Assembly (NCBI RefSeq): GCF_037478135.1
Contig: NZ_JBBHDV010000010.1
Coordinates: 1-64,000 of the forward strand
DNA from: Denitratimonas sp037478135
GTDB taxonomy: Bacteria; Pseudomonadota; Gammaproteobacteria; Xanthomonadales; Xanthomonadaceae
Direction: 5' to 3'
DNA length: 64,000 nucleotides
The translations under genes were made by a program, and so were the position numbers. Under the pieces are notes generated by a model. That model was not told the DNA's origin and did no database searches. It saw nothing but the letters and a program-made list of their open reading frames with translations. Below, piece by piece: positions 8,869 through 19,580 of the stretch (position 1 is its first letter; every line of letters begins with the position of its first letter).

Positions 8869-9831
8869 TTAGTCGCGCGTGCGACGCGGCCTCGGGCCGC
8901 TGCCAGGGGCCGGACGGCCCTGGCGTGATGCCAGCACCTGCGCGGCGGCGGCACGTTCGGCCATCAGCTTCAGGTAATTGCCCAACCGCGCCGAGTCCAG
9001 CGTGCCGGCCTGTTCGGCGGCACGGATCGCGCAGTCGGGTTCGGCCTGGTGACGGCAATCGCGGAAACGGCATTGCGCCGCCAGCGCTTCGATATCGTCG
9101 AACACGTTGTCGGCCACGTCTTCCACCCCGGTGAGCTTGAGCTCGCGCATGCCGGGTGTGTCGATCAGGCAGCCGCCGTGCGGCAAGGTCAGCAGAGCGC
9201 GATGGGTGGTGGTGTGGCGGCCGCGCGCATCACTGCTGCGCACCGCGCCGGTCTTCATCCGGTCGCGCCCCATCAGGGTGTTGGTCAGGGTCGATTTGCC
9301 GGCGCCGGAAGACCCCACCAGTACCACCGTATTGCCGGCGCCCAGCCAGGGCGCAAGCTGGGCGGCGCTGGCCGGATCGCGCGCATTGAGTGCCAGCACC
9401 GCGACGCCGCCACCTTCGATCCCGGCCAGTTGCGTGCGCAGCGCCTCCACGTCTTCACAGCGGTCGGCCTTGGTCAGCACCAACACCGGCGTCGCGCCGC
9501 TGGCGTTGACCAGCACCAGATAGCGCTCCAGCCGGCGCAGGTTGAAGTCGCGATCCAGCCCGGTGACCACCAGCACGGTGTCGATATTGGCCGCGATCGG
9601 CTGCACTTTCAGATGTTCGCCCGCAGCGCCACGTTGCAGCAGACTGCTGCGCGGCAGCAGTTCCACGATCTGGTCCTGCTCCGCCTCCAGCCGCACGAAA
9701 TCCCCGACCACGGCGCGCTGCTCCGGCGCGAATCCCTTGCGCGTCCACGGTGCGGGCGCCTGCACCGCGAATTCGCGTTCGCCATCGCAGACGCGATAGC
9801 CGGAACGGTGCTGTTCACTGACCCGCGCCAC
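8869..9831 (-). CDS. rsgA: Small ribosomal subunit biogenesis GTPase RsgA
   Basis: Circularly permuted GTPase that helps mature the 30S subunit. An N-terminal OB-fold segment is followed by G4 (LTKAD), the P-loop GSSGAGKSTL, G3 DTPG and the C-terminal zinc knuckle C-x4-C-x-H-x5-C (CRFRDCRHQAEPDC), in the order expected. The first conventional start is GTG at 9831, giving 320 residues. The same frame stays open upstream to 9960 and encodes ALAGLGWRPDHPAAL, which looks like the usual RsgA N-terminus, but no ATG, GTG or TTG lies there. A CTG at 9930 overlapping the upstream stop is the best alternative and would give 353 residues. The C-terminus is rich in arginine. Confidence 0.93.
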   Translation of the reverse strand: MARVSEQHRSGYRVCDGEREFAVQAPAPWTRKGFAPEQRAVVGDFVRLEAEQDQIVELLPRSSLLQRGAAGEHLKVQPIAANIDTVLVVTGLDRDFNLRRLERYLVLVNASGATPVLVLTKADRCEDVEALRTQLAGIEGGGVAVLALNARDPASAAQLAPWLGAGNTVVLVGSSGAGKSTLTNTLMGRDRMKTGAVRSSDARGRHTTTHRALLTLPHGGCLIDTPGMRELKLTGVEDVADNVFDDIEALAAQCRFRDCRHQAEPDCAIRAAEQAGTLDSARLGNYLKLMAERAAAAQVLASRQGRPAPGSGPRPRRTRD

Positions 9832-9926
9832 GCGCCCATGCGGCGCCTGCGTCCAGGCCAGCGCGGCCGGATGGTCCGGGCGCCAGCCCAGTCCGGCCAG
9901 TGCGATCTGCGGGTCGGGAAATGGAT

Positions 9927-11279
9927 TCAGGGCGGACTCTCCATCGGGTGCAGGCTGCCATCAGGCGCAATCAGGTGGGTGGCGTCCTCGATCCGTGCAG
10001 CCATGCGGACACGGTCACCGATCGGAACGCCGCGATAGGACGGAATATCATGCGTCAGCCGCGCATACAGATAGACCTGTTTCGATTGTTGCGGCCACAG
10101 CGACAGCGATTGCTGCGGCCCGGCGGCTTCCAGCGCAGCCGCCAGTGCCGGCGAAAACACCGCCTGCACCCGGCCGGCCTGCAACAACCGCCCCTGGATC
10201 TGCACCCCGTGCAGCAACGTCATCGCCGCCAGCACGCCGACCACCCAGCCCTGCCGCCGGGAAAAATGCGGCCACGCCAGCGCCAGCACACCGCAGACCA
10301 GCGCGATGAAGCCATAGCCGTACTGGTTGGCCGACATCGGCAGCAGCAACACCGGACCCAGCGCCAACACGCCACCGGCAAACCACGCCAGCCACAGGCG
10401 CCGCGACGCCCGCCACAGGCACCATGCCAGCATCAGCAACAGCGCCACCATCACGGCCCAGCGCCCCACCGACGCCAGCGCCAGCACATGCACTTCGCCG
10501 ACATTCAATGCCCACGGGAAGACCTGGTATTCCAGCCAGCGCACCGGCAACGCCAGCGGATCAGTGGTGTAGGTGCTGCCCGGTTCCGGTTGCAGCAATA
10601 CGTCCAGGCGCAAGGCCAGATAGGCCAGCGCCACCAACCCACTGCCGGCGGTCGCCGCCATCCAGTTGTGCGGCAGGCGCAGCAGCAACGCACCCAGCGC
10701 CAGCAGTGTCGGCAGCACCAGCGCGGCCTCCTTGGCCAGCAGCCCGAGCAGCGTCATCAGCCCGGCACCGGCTGCGGCCAGCAGCATCGCGCCCGCGCTG
10801 TTGCCAAGCCTTTGCAGCAGGGCCAACGTGCCCAGTCCTGCCGCCACCCAGATCAGATCGGCCAGACACCCGACCCAGCCATGCACCCACACCGCGAACG
10901 GGCTCAGCGCGAACACCAGCGCCGCCACCGCCGCGATCTGCACACCGACCCCGGCACGCCGCAGCACATTGGCCAGCAACAGCGCATTGAGACTGCCCAA
11001 CAGCACGAACACCGCATGGAACAGGCGCGGTGTTTCAAACAACACATGCGACAACAGCAGCCACAGATTGAAGGTCAGCGGCCGGAACTGGAAACTTGTC
11101 CAGTCGGTGAAGGAAAGGAACTGCACCTCGGCCAGCGGCAGCGCCGCGCGCGAGGCCCACTGCAATTCGTCATGGCTGAAATAGCCCGGATTGAGCCACA
11201 GCGGCGCCTGCAACAGCACAAGCGCCAGCAATAGCAGGGCATCGTGATGCCAGTGTGTGCCGCGGGAAGGCGGGTTCAT
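9927..11279 (-). CDS. Polytopic membrane protein, GT-C glycosyltransferase-like
   Basis: Membrane protein of 450 residues with roughly ten hydrophobic segments. A first transmembrane helix is followed by an extracytoplasmic acidic motif FSHDELQW. This is the layout of GT-C enzymes (GT39/GT83/ArnT type), which use polyprenyl-phosphate sugars and keep an Asp-Glu pair in the first loop. The C-terminal 90 residues are soluble. I cannot assign a substrate. The ATG at 11279 is the only sensible start. Its stop overlaps the putative CTG start of rsgA, so the two may be coupled. Single-gene context gives no pathway clue. Confidence 0.7.
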   Translation of the reverse strand: MNPPSRGTHWHHDALLLLALVLLQAPLWLNPGYFSHDELQWASRAALPLAEVQFLSFTDWTSFQFRPLTFNLWLLLSHVLFETPRLFHAVFVLLGSLNALLLANVLRRAGVGVQIAAVAALVFALSPFAVWVHGWVGCLADLIWVAAGLGTLALLQRLGNSAGAMLLAAAGAGLMTLLGLLAKEAALVLPTLLALGALLLRLPHNWMAATAGSGLVALAYLALRLDVLLQPEPGSTYTTDPLALPVRWLEYQVFPWALNVGEVHVLALASVGRWAVMVALLLMLAWCLWRASRRLWLAWFAGGVLALGPVLLLPMSANQYGYGFIALVCGVLALAWPHFSRRQGWVVGVLAAMTLLHGVQIQGRLLQAGRVQAVFSPALAAALEAAGPQQSLSLWPQQSKQVYLYARLTHDIPSYRGVPIGDRVRMAARIEDATHLIAPDGSLHPMESPP

Positions 11280-11416
11280 CGACCATCACAGGGTTCCGGG
11301 GGGCCGCCATTGTCACCCAGAAGCCGGCACCTTCGGGAGCGGGCGCGCGGCTAAATTTGACGCCAATCCGCATCCGGGCCGGGGCAATCGACCACGCCGC
11401 AGCCCCCCATACGGGC

Positions 11417-11422
11417 TAGAAT
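11417..11422 (+). promoter_or_regulatory. Probable -10 box of the maeB promoter
   Basis: TAGAAT lies 32 bases before the maeB start codon and matches five of six -10 consensus positions. The same hexamer occurs before hemB and the AMP nucleosidase gene. No clear -35 is visible. Confidence 0.45.
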
Positions 11423-11453
11423 CATCGACCCCTCCGCCCCCGAATGTCGCGCC

Positions 11454-13766
<2,313 letters not shown>

Positions 13767-13776
13767 TGACCATGCT

Positions 13777-13803
13777 GCCGGCAGCGGCCAGACCGCTGCC
13801 GGC
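13777..13803. terminator. Terminator hairpin between convergent maeB and response regulator
   Basis: An 11-bp perfect stem (GCCGGCAGCGG and its complement) encloses a CCAGA loop in the 54-base gap between two convergent genes. It probably serves both. There is only a short ATTTC tail on the plus side. Confidence 0.7.
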
Positions 13804-13820
13804 CCATTTCGTCAACAGGA

Positions 13821-14498
13821 TCAGGGGGCCGGATCGGCGGGCGTATCGGGCAGCGGAGCCGGTGCTGCCGCCATCGCCGGGCGGTGCGGAATCCGTTCGG
13901 GATCGAGCAGGCTCTCGATCCGCAGGAACACCTCGTAGCGCGAAAACGGTTTCTTCATGAAATCGTCGGCGCCGATGCGCTGCGCGTAGAACTGCTCGGT
14001 GGCCAGCTCGTTGCCGCTGATCATGATGACCGGAATGCCACGCGTCAGCGGATCGCGTCGCAGCCGACGCAGTGCCTCGAAGCCGTTCATGCCGGGCAGC
14101 ACGATGTCCAGGAAGATCAGGTGCGGCAACGTATTGCGCGCGATCTCCAGGCCGGTTTCGGCATCGCCCGCCTCGGACACTTCGTAGCCGTTCTGCACCA
14201 GCATGCGGCGCAGCATCACCACGATCGTCGGCGAGTCATCAACCACCAGCACGCGCACGCCTTCGGCCGCCTGATGTCGCTCGGCCTTTCTTCGCTCCTT
14301 GCCGTTGGGCGGCCCGGCCGCTGCCGCCGGCTCGGCTTCAGCCGCAGCTGCGGCCAGCTCGTCCGGCAGCGGATCATCAACCCGTACCGCACTATTTCCC
14401 ATTTCCGCCTGCAAGGGCGGTGTCTCCTCCGGCAACGGTGCCTTCGGCGCCCGTCCGAAGATGCGTGCAAACAGCTCCCTCAAGCCCATCGTTTCCAT
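13821..14498 (-). CDS. Response regulator with single receiver domain (PilG/PilH/CheY-like)
   Basis: Protein of 225 residues. Residues 1-85 are a disordered, Ala/Pro/Glu-rich leader. The receiver domain at about 85-205 has the acidic pair VVDDSP, the phospho-acceptor FLDIVLPGMNG, the switch residue MISGN and the conserved lysine KKPFSRYE. A short Pro/Ala tail follows and there is no output domain. Such stand-alone receivers act by protein contact, for example in twitching or chemotaxis systems. No kinase gene is adjacent. The ATG at 14498 follows a GGGGGAG ribosome-binding site. Confidence 0.88.
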   Translation of the reverse strand: METMGLRELFARIFGRAPKAPLPEETPPLQAEMGNSAVRVDDPLPDELAAAAAEAEPAAAAGPPNGKERRKAERHQAAEGVRVLVVDDSPTIVVMLRRMLVQNGYEVSEAGDAETGLEIARNTLPHLIFLDIVLPGMNGFEALRRLRRDPLTRGIPVIMISGNELATEQFYAQRIGADDFMKKPFSRYEVFLRIESLLDPERIPHRPAMAAAPAPLPDTPADPAP

Positions 14499-14594
14499 GC
14501 TCCCCCTGTTGATGGTGTTGCGCTGCGCCCGGCGGTTTCGCCGCCGGTACGCAATCCGCCAGCCGGGGCCACCCGGCACAGCGATGACCGCAAT

Positions 14595-14939
14595 CTAGAT
14601 TTCGCGCACATCGCGCAGTTGCCAGGCATGCCCGGCCAGCCAGCGCAGGCGCTGCTGCAGGATCGTGCCATTGAGCGTGGTGACCACGTCCAGATCGATA
14701 TGCAGATCGGACTGCTGACCGCTGACCTGCGCACCGGGATCGACCACGCCCAGCTGTGGGTCGATGCTGTCCGGATCGTCCTGGGTCTGGCGCCAGCGCT
14801 CGAACAGTTCCGGCGAACGCAACGCCTGCTGCAACTCCTGCGCGAAGGCATCGGCACCGTGCGCACGGAACGACAGTTCCGGCACGCTGCCACGCGCCAG
14901 GGCCGGGTCCGGCAGTCTGACGAAATATCGGGTGCTCAT
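14595..14939 (-). CDS. Conserved hypothetical protein
   Basis: Soluble protein of 114 residues starting STRYFVRLPDPALARG and ending HAWQLRDVREI. I do not recognise a named domain. It has no signal peptide or membrane segment. The middle contains a hydrophilic, Asp-rich stretch followed by an alternating pattern (LHIDLDVVTTLNGTILQQ) that suggests a beta-strand and helix. The ATG at 14939 follows GGGAGAG. It sits between the response regulator and the DNA glycosylase, all on the minus strand, with about 100 bases to the former and 65 to the latter. Confidence 0.75.
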   Translation of the reverse strand: MSTRYFVRLPDPALARGSVPELSFRAHGADAFAQELQQALRSPELFERWRQTQDDPDSIDPQLGVVDPGAQVSGQQSDLHIDLDVVTTLNGTILQQRLRWLAGHAWQLRDVREI

Positions 14940-15004
14940 TGATACTCTCCCTCGATCACGAACTGGATTCTGCGCGCTGGCGCCGGCCATTGCGAGCCCT
15001 GCCC

Positions 15005-15556
15005 TCACTGGCCCCCATCCAGCTCCGGCATCAGCGCCTGCTGCCAGAGTCGCAACTTGTCCTGCAATGTCAGCGCTGCATGCGCCGGGCTGGTGGACGG
15101 CAAGCGCAGTTGCGGCAGCTTCTGCAACCGCGACGGCAACTGCGGCAGCACATGCCGCCGGTACAGAGTCTGCGCCGTCGCACCGTTGAACAACAACCGC
15201 ACGATACCCGGATGGGCCGGCAGGAACGCGCCGAAGTCGTTGGCCTGGACACTCTCCGGCTTGATGTCGGCATCCAGGCTGCCAGGCCGGTGACAGCTGG
15301 CCAGCACATCCCACAGCGCGAAACCATGCTGCAGCAAGACCTCCCCGGCCCGGCTGTAATCGGCATCGGCCGGCACTTCCAGCAACTGCCGGATGATCGG
15401 CCAGAACGCATTGCGTGGATGCGCGTAGTAGCGCTGCTGCTGCAACGACGCCTGCCCCGGCATGCTGCCCAGGATCAGGCTGTGCGCATCAGCCCGTGCC
15501 AAGGGCGGAAATCCCCGTGCCAGCGGACTGTGCATGTCACTGTCCATCGAAATCAT
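15005..15556 (-). CDS. Uracil/hypoxanthine-DNA glycosylase (family 6-like)
   Basis: Probable DNA base-excision enzyme of about 183 residues. The N-terminal block GFPPLARADAHSLILGSMPG followed by YYAHPRNAFWPI is characteristic of the hypoxanthine-DNA glycosylase (UDG family 6) branch. These enzymes remove deaminated adenine (hypoxanthine) from DNA. The C-terminal block LPSTSPAHAAL is the usual second loop of the UDG superfamily. Three ATG codons at 15556, 15547 and 15535 are possible starts; the longest reasonable one is given. No repair gene is adjacent. Confidence 0.82.
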   Translation of the reverse strand: MISMDSDMHSPLARGFPPLARADAHSLILGSMPGQASLQQQRYYAHPRNAFWPIIRQLLEVPADADYSRAGEVLLQHGFALWDVLASCHRPGSLDADIKPESVQANDFGAFLPAHPGIVRLLFNGATAQTLYRRHVLPQLPSRLQKLPQLRLPSTSPAHAALTLQDKLRLWQQALMPELDGGQ

Positions 15557-15803
15557 CCCGCCCGCCTGTCGTGCCGGGCCCATCCATCCGAAACCACATC
15601 TGCCCAAGTCGCAACCGGCCACGGGGCTGATTCCCATCAGGAGCGCCCCTATATTCCCTGTTGCCGCCGGTTGCTAATGTAACGGGTTGCCGGGTCGGCA
15701 ACAGGCCGATGCAGCGACCGCAGCAATCCACCCATGCCGTTGCGCGATATGCGCCGGCAAGGTCGAGAAACCGGAACACTCCGACAGCACTGGGGGCAGC
15801 GCC

Positions 15804-16514
15804 ATGTCGATTTCGATTCCTCTTCACCGCCGACGAACCAGGCCCACATCACGGCGGGCATCTTCTCCGGAGGCACCGGTCCGCATCATCCTGGCCTCGC
15901 CTGGCGGGCTGGTGTTGCTGGGACTGCGCCAGGTGGTCGCTTCCATCGGCGATGCCCAGGTCGTCGCCACCGCCACCAGCGTATCCGGCCTGACCCGCGC
16001 ATTGCGCCAACACCCGGCCGATGTGCTGATACTGGATCAGGACCTGGCCGAAGCCGCGTCATCCACCCTGCTCGCCCACCCCACCCGCACCCTGCTGCTG
16101 TCGCCGCGCATACACCCGGGCAACACCACCACCGACATCAATGCCTGCGGCTTCATCAGCGAACGCAGCCCCCTGGAGCAGGCCCGCAAGGCACTGGAAA
16201 CCGCCCTGGCTTGCAGCGGCCGCACCTGTTCCGGCACCCCGACCCGCCAATCCGGATCCTGCACCGACTGTCCGCTGCCACCCTCGCTGCGCGCGGCCCA
16301 ACCGCTGCCGCTTTCGCACCGCGAACTGGAAGTATTCGCGCTGATCGGCCGTGGCCTTGCCACCCGCGCGATCGCCAGCCAACTGCACCGCAGCATCAAG
16401 ACCATCGAAGCCCATCGCGAGAACATCAAACGCAAACTGGGCCTGGGCAACGCCTCCGAACTGGTCGAAGCAGCTCGCCGCTGGACGCAGGGCGAGGTCA
16501 TCGCGCATCAGTGA
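15804..16514 (+). CDS. LuxR-type transcriptional regulator with atypical receiver-like domain
   Basis: Regulator of 236 residues. Residues 26-133 resemble a receiver domain but lack the usual N-terminal acidic pair, which is replaced by ASPGG, and the conserved lysine. An Asp remains at position 78 (LILDQD). The C-terminus, about 168-232, is a LuxR/GerE helix-turn-helix with the typical LSHRELEVFALIGRG and SIKTIEAHRENIKRKLG. The linker carries four cysteines in the pattern C137-x4-C142-x10-C153-x2-C156, which could bind a metal or sense redox state. The ATG at 15804 follows GGGGGCAG. Its location near the pigment operon may be relevant, but no link is shown. Confidence 0.85.
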   Translation: MSISIPLHRRRTRPTSRRASSPEAPVRIILASPGGLVLLGLRQVVASIGDAQVVATATSVSGLTRALRQHPADVLILDQDLAEAASSTLLAHPTRTLLLSPRIHPGNTTTDINACGFISERSPLEQARKALETALACSGRTCSGTPTRQSGSCTDCPLPPSLRAAQPLPLSHRELEVFALIGRGLATRAIASQLHRSIKTIEAHRENIKRKLGLGNASELVEAARRWTQGEVIAHQ

Positions 16515-16649
16515 TGCCATGGATGCGCCTGTTGCCGACGTGGCCCGGTCAATGCTCTACACGTTGCACCTCCGGCAGTGCCGCCCACGCTGGGCGGCTT
16601 CTGCGTATAGCGCCCGATTGCATATGCCCGGCGCGCAGCACCGCCTGGG

Positions 16650-17093
16650 TCAGTTGCCCACCTTGGCGTAAGTGCCTTTCAGCGTGACGCCGGCAAGGAT
16701 GGTGCCTGCGTAGCACTCATAGTTGGTCGGGCTGGAGAATTCGCGCCGCTTGTAGAAGCTGACCATGTCCACCACGGCGTTGGCGCCCATCGCCTTGGCC
16801 TTTTCCTGGAAGGCCTTGAGCACGGTCAATGCGACCCAGTTGCAGGCCTCCACGTCGGACTTGTTGGCCGCATTGGTCTTGCGGTTGCCGATATCGTCAC
16901 CCATGCGCGACTGAATCGGCGGATGCGCGGCACCACGCAGATAGAACCGCACGCTGCCGTCGATGCCGGCTTCGCGTGCCATGGGTGAATTCAGCAGTTC
17001 CTGTAGCGGCAATTCGTGACGGGTGTTGCGGGCGTCGGCCTGTGGTGCAAAGGCCAGCAATGCGAGCACGGCGATGGCGATGATCTGCTTCAT
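16650..17093 (-). CDS. Secreted small protein with YbjQ-like C-terminus
   Basis: Protein of 147 residues with a clear signal peptide: KQIIAIAVLALLAFAPQADA with likely cleavage after ADA. The mature part ends with GANAVVDMVSFYKRREFSSP and a segment YECYAGTILAGVTLKG. The GANAVV pattern recalls YbjQ/DUF74-type folds. Similar small proteins are sometimes mislabelled as excinuclease subunits; there is no such activity here. The ATG at 17093 follows CAGGAG. It lies just downstream of the pigment operon in the same direction and may be its last gene, 72 bases after the last ketosynthase. Function unknown. Confidence 0.75.
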   Translation of the reverse strand: MKQIIAIAVLALLAFAPQADARNTRHELPLQELLNSPMAREAGIDGSVRFYLRGAAHPPIQSRMGDDIGNRKTNAANKSDVEACNWVALTVLKAFQEKAKAMGANAVVDMVSFYKRREFSSPTNYECYAGTILAGVTLKGTYAKVGN

Positions 17094-17164
17094 GAAGAAC
17101 TCCTGTGGATGGTCTGCCCGCAAGCAGGGGCGAAGGGAAAAATGAAAAGCTGCGATGTACCGGC

Positions 17165-18406
17165 TCAAGCCGTCCAGCGGCGGAAAATCAGCGAAGTATT
17201 GATGCCACCGAAAGCGAAGTTGTTGCTCATCACATATTCCACGTCAAGTTCGCGGCCAATTGCAACGAGATAATCCAATTCGCCGCAGCGCGGATCGACC
17301 TGTTCCAGATTGATCGTCGGCGCGAACCAGCCCTCGCGCATCATCTGGATGCTGATCCAGGCTTCCAGTGCACCACACCCACCCAGGGTGTGGCCCATAT
17401 AGCTCTTGAGCGAGGAAAACGGCATGCGTGGCCCGAACACCCGTGCCGTCGCCTGTGATTCTGCTACATCGCCATGATCGGTCGCGGTGCCATGTGCGTT
17501 GACGTACCCGATGGCTTCCGGCGACAGCCCGGCATCTTCCAGTGCCAGATGCATGGCCCGCGCCATTGTCTCGGAACTGGGCTGGGTCACGTGCTGGCCA
17601 TCACTGTTGGTGCCATAGCCCACCACCTCGGCCAGGATCGTCGCACCACGGGCCTGGGCGTGTTCCAGATCCTCCAGCAGCAGCGAACACGCCCCCTCGC
17701 CCAATACCAGTCCATCACGCGCGCTATCGAACGGGCGCGGCGTCAAATGGGGCTCATCATTGCGCACGCTGGTGGCAAACAGCGTGTCGAACACCGCCGA
17801 AGCGGTGGCATCCAGTTCTTCGGAGCCACCACCGAGCATCGCGATCTGCTTGCCGGCACGGATCGCTTCATAGGCCGACCCCACTCCCTGGCTGCCCGAG
17901 GTACAGGCGCTGGACGTGGTGATGACGCGCCCGGTCAGGCCCAGATGCACGCCGATATTCACCGGCGCGGTGTGGCTCATCATCTTGATGTAGGTGGTCG
18001 CGGTGATGCCGGCGGTGGTGTGCTGGTTGAGCATCCGCCCGAAATCACCGATCGCCGAATGGGTGCCGGCCGAGGAGCCGTGCGAAACGCCAACCGCGCC
18101 GCTTTTCAACAGCGGATCACCAAACAGCCCGGCTTCCCGCAATGCCTGCTCGGCGCTCAGGACCGCCATCAGGGCCACCCGCCCCATGCTGCGCGTGGTC
18201 TTGCGGGTGAAATGGGACGGCAGTTCAAACCCCGCTGCCGGCGCGGCGAGCTTGGTGTTCAGACCTTCGTAGATATCCCATGCATCCATGCGCTGCACCG
18301 CATTGCGGCAGGCACGAAGCGATGCACGGATGGTCGGCCAGTCATTGCCCAGCGGGCTGATGCCGGCCGCACCGGTGACGACCACACGCCTTGGTCTGGA
18401 ACCCAT
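17165..18406 (-). CDS. Beta-ketoacyl-ACP synthase (FabF-like), aryl polyene operon
   Basis: Ketosynthase of 413 residues that would condense malonyl-ACP with the growing polyene. The full Cys-His-His triad is visible: SSACTSGSQG, NAHGTATDHGD and KSYMGHTLGG. This makes it the canonical extending KS of the cluster, paired with a second complete KS upstream in the operon. The start ATG overlaps the stop of the ketoreductase gene by one base (TGATG). It is the last gene of the tightly coupled run. Homologues of this type occupy the same end of aryl polyene clusters (ApeR-like). Confidence 0.92.
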   Translation of the reverse strand: MGSRPRRVVVTGAAGISPLGNDWPTIRASLRACRNAVQRMDAWDIYEGLNTKLAAPAAGFELPSHFTRKTTRSMGRVALMAVLSAEQALREAGLFGDPLLKSGAVGVSHGSSAGTHSAIGDFGRMLNQHTTAGITATTYIKMMSHTAPVNIGVHLGLTGRVITTSSACTSGSQGVGSAYEAIRAGKQIAMLGGGSEELDATASAVFDTLFATSVRNDEPHLTPRPFDSARDGLVLGEGACSLLLEDLEHAQARGATILAEVVGYGTNSDGQHVTQPSSETMARAMHLALEDAGLSPEAIGYVNAHGTATDHGDVAESQATARVFGPRMPFSSLKSYMGHTLGGCGALEAWISIQMMREGWFAPTINLEQVDPRCGELDYLVAIGRELDVEYVMSNNFAFGGINTSLIFRRWTA

Positions 18407-19134
18407 CAGATCATTCCCCCATTGACCGAGATCACCTGCCGGGTGATGTAGGAAGCCTGCGACGACAGCAGGAACACCACCAGTGCGGCGACTTCTTCAG
18501 GTGTTCCGGCGCGGCGCGCCGGGATGATTTTCAGTGCTTCGGACATCAGCTGCTCATCGACCATATCGGTCTGGATCAGGCCCGGAGCCACGCAATTGAC
18601 GGTGATGCCGCGGCTGGCCAGCTCCAGCGCCAGGGCCTTGCTGGCACCTATGACCCCGGCCTTGGCGGCGCTGTAGTTGGTCTGGCCGCGATTGCCGACC
18701 AGCCCGGACACCGAGGCCAGCGTCACGATGCGCCCTGGCGCACGGCGCCGCACCATCGGCATCACCAGCGGATGCAGCACGTTGTAGAACGCATCCAGAT
18801 TGGTGTGGACCACGCTGTCCCATTCGGTTTCGGTCATCGCCGGGAAAGCGGTATCGGCGGTGATGCCGGCATTGCAAACCACGCCGTAGTAGGCGCCGTG
18901 GGCTTCGATGTCCTGCTCCAGCGCCGCCCGGCAAGCAGCGCGGTCGGACACGTCGAAGGCCAACACGCGTGCGTTGCGGCCCAGCGCGGTGATCTGTGCG
19001 GCAACAGCCTGCGCATCGTCGACCCGGCTGCGGCAATGCACCACCACGTCATGATCTGCTTTTGCTGCGGCCAACGCGATCGCCCGCCCGATACCGCGGC
19101 TGGCACCGGTCACCAGAATGGTGTTGAAACTCAT
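18406..19134 (-). CDS. 3-oxoacyl-ACP reductase (FabG-like), aryl polyene operon
   Basis: Short-chain dehydrogenase/reductase of 242 residues, reducing the 3-keto group after each condensation with NADPH. It has the cofactor turn TGASRGIGRA, the NAG motif (VVCNAGIT), the catalytic Ser in LASVSGLVG and the Tyr-x3-Lys motif YSAAKAG. The C-terminal VNGGMI is FabG-like. Overlaps are four bases with the dehydratase upstream and one base with the ketosynthase downstream. ApeQ-type genes hold this place in related clusters. Confidence 0.94.
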   Translation of the reverse strand: MSFNTILVTGASRGIGRAIALAAAKADHDVVVHCRSRVDDAQAVAAQITALGRNARVLAFDVSDRAACRAALEQDIEAHGAYYGVVCNAGITADTAFPAMTETEWDSVVHTNLDAFYNVLHPLVMPMVRRRAPGRIVTLASVSGLVGNRGQTNYSAAKAGVIGASKALALELASRGITVNCVAPGLIQTDMVDEQLMSEALKIIPARRAGTPEEVAALVVFLLSSQASYITRQVISVNGGMI

Positions 19135-19580
19135 GGGTTGGAACTCTCCAGATAGGCCTGCGCATCGTCCGGCTCGAACACCGTCACCATGGTCTCGGCC
19201 ACGCAGATGCCATCAGACACGATGCGACAAGCGAACGCCCCTACGCCATTGTCGCCCATCAGTTCGAGACGTGCTTCCACGATCAGCTCGCTGCCCGGCG
19301 GAAAATGCGTGACCTGTGGTGCATAGCGCCGCGTACCGAGCAGGAAGCCCAGCGGCGGCTCGCGTCCGGCGCTGCGTGCGCGGCCTCCCGCCCATGCGGC
19401 CACCGCCTGCGCCATGTATTCGATCCCGACCCAGGCGGGCATGCCTTCCGCTTCGATGAACAGACCATCGGCCGGCACCTGCAACGCCACACGCACGCTC
19501 TCCGGCGTCCACTCCAGCAGCCGCTCGATGAAACGCATCGGGCCACGATGCGGGATCAGCTGTTCGATATCCCAATGCAT
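19131..19580 (-). CDS. 3-hydroxyacyl-ACP dehydratase, hotdog fold (ApeP-like)
   Basis: Hotdog-fold protein of 149 residues, expected to dehydrate 3-hydroxyacyl-ACP to the trans-enoyl form so that double bonds accumulate in the polyene. It opens with IEQLIPHRGPMRFIERLL, matching the FabZ/FabA entry helix. The segment EGMPAWVGIEYMAQAVAAWAG is the central helix seen in cluster dehydratases. No enoyl reductase gene is present in the operon, as expected for a conjugated polyene. The start at 19580 touches the stop of the upstream ketosynthase. Confidence 0.88.
   Translation of the reverse strand: MHWDIEQLIPHRGPMRFIERLLEWTPESVRVALQVPADGLFIEAEGMPAWVGIEYMAQAVAAWAGGRARSAGREPPLGFLLGTRRYAPQVTHFPPGSELIVEARLELMGDNGVGAFACRIVSDGICVAETMVTVFEPDDAQAYLESSNP

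Noticed and set aside
16650..17093. Excinuclease ABC subunit A (a label sometimes given to such proteins)
   Set aside because: The protein is 147 residues with a signal peptide and has no ABC ATPase motif.
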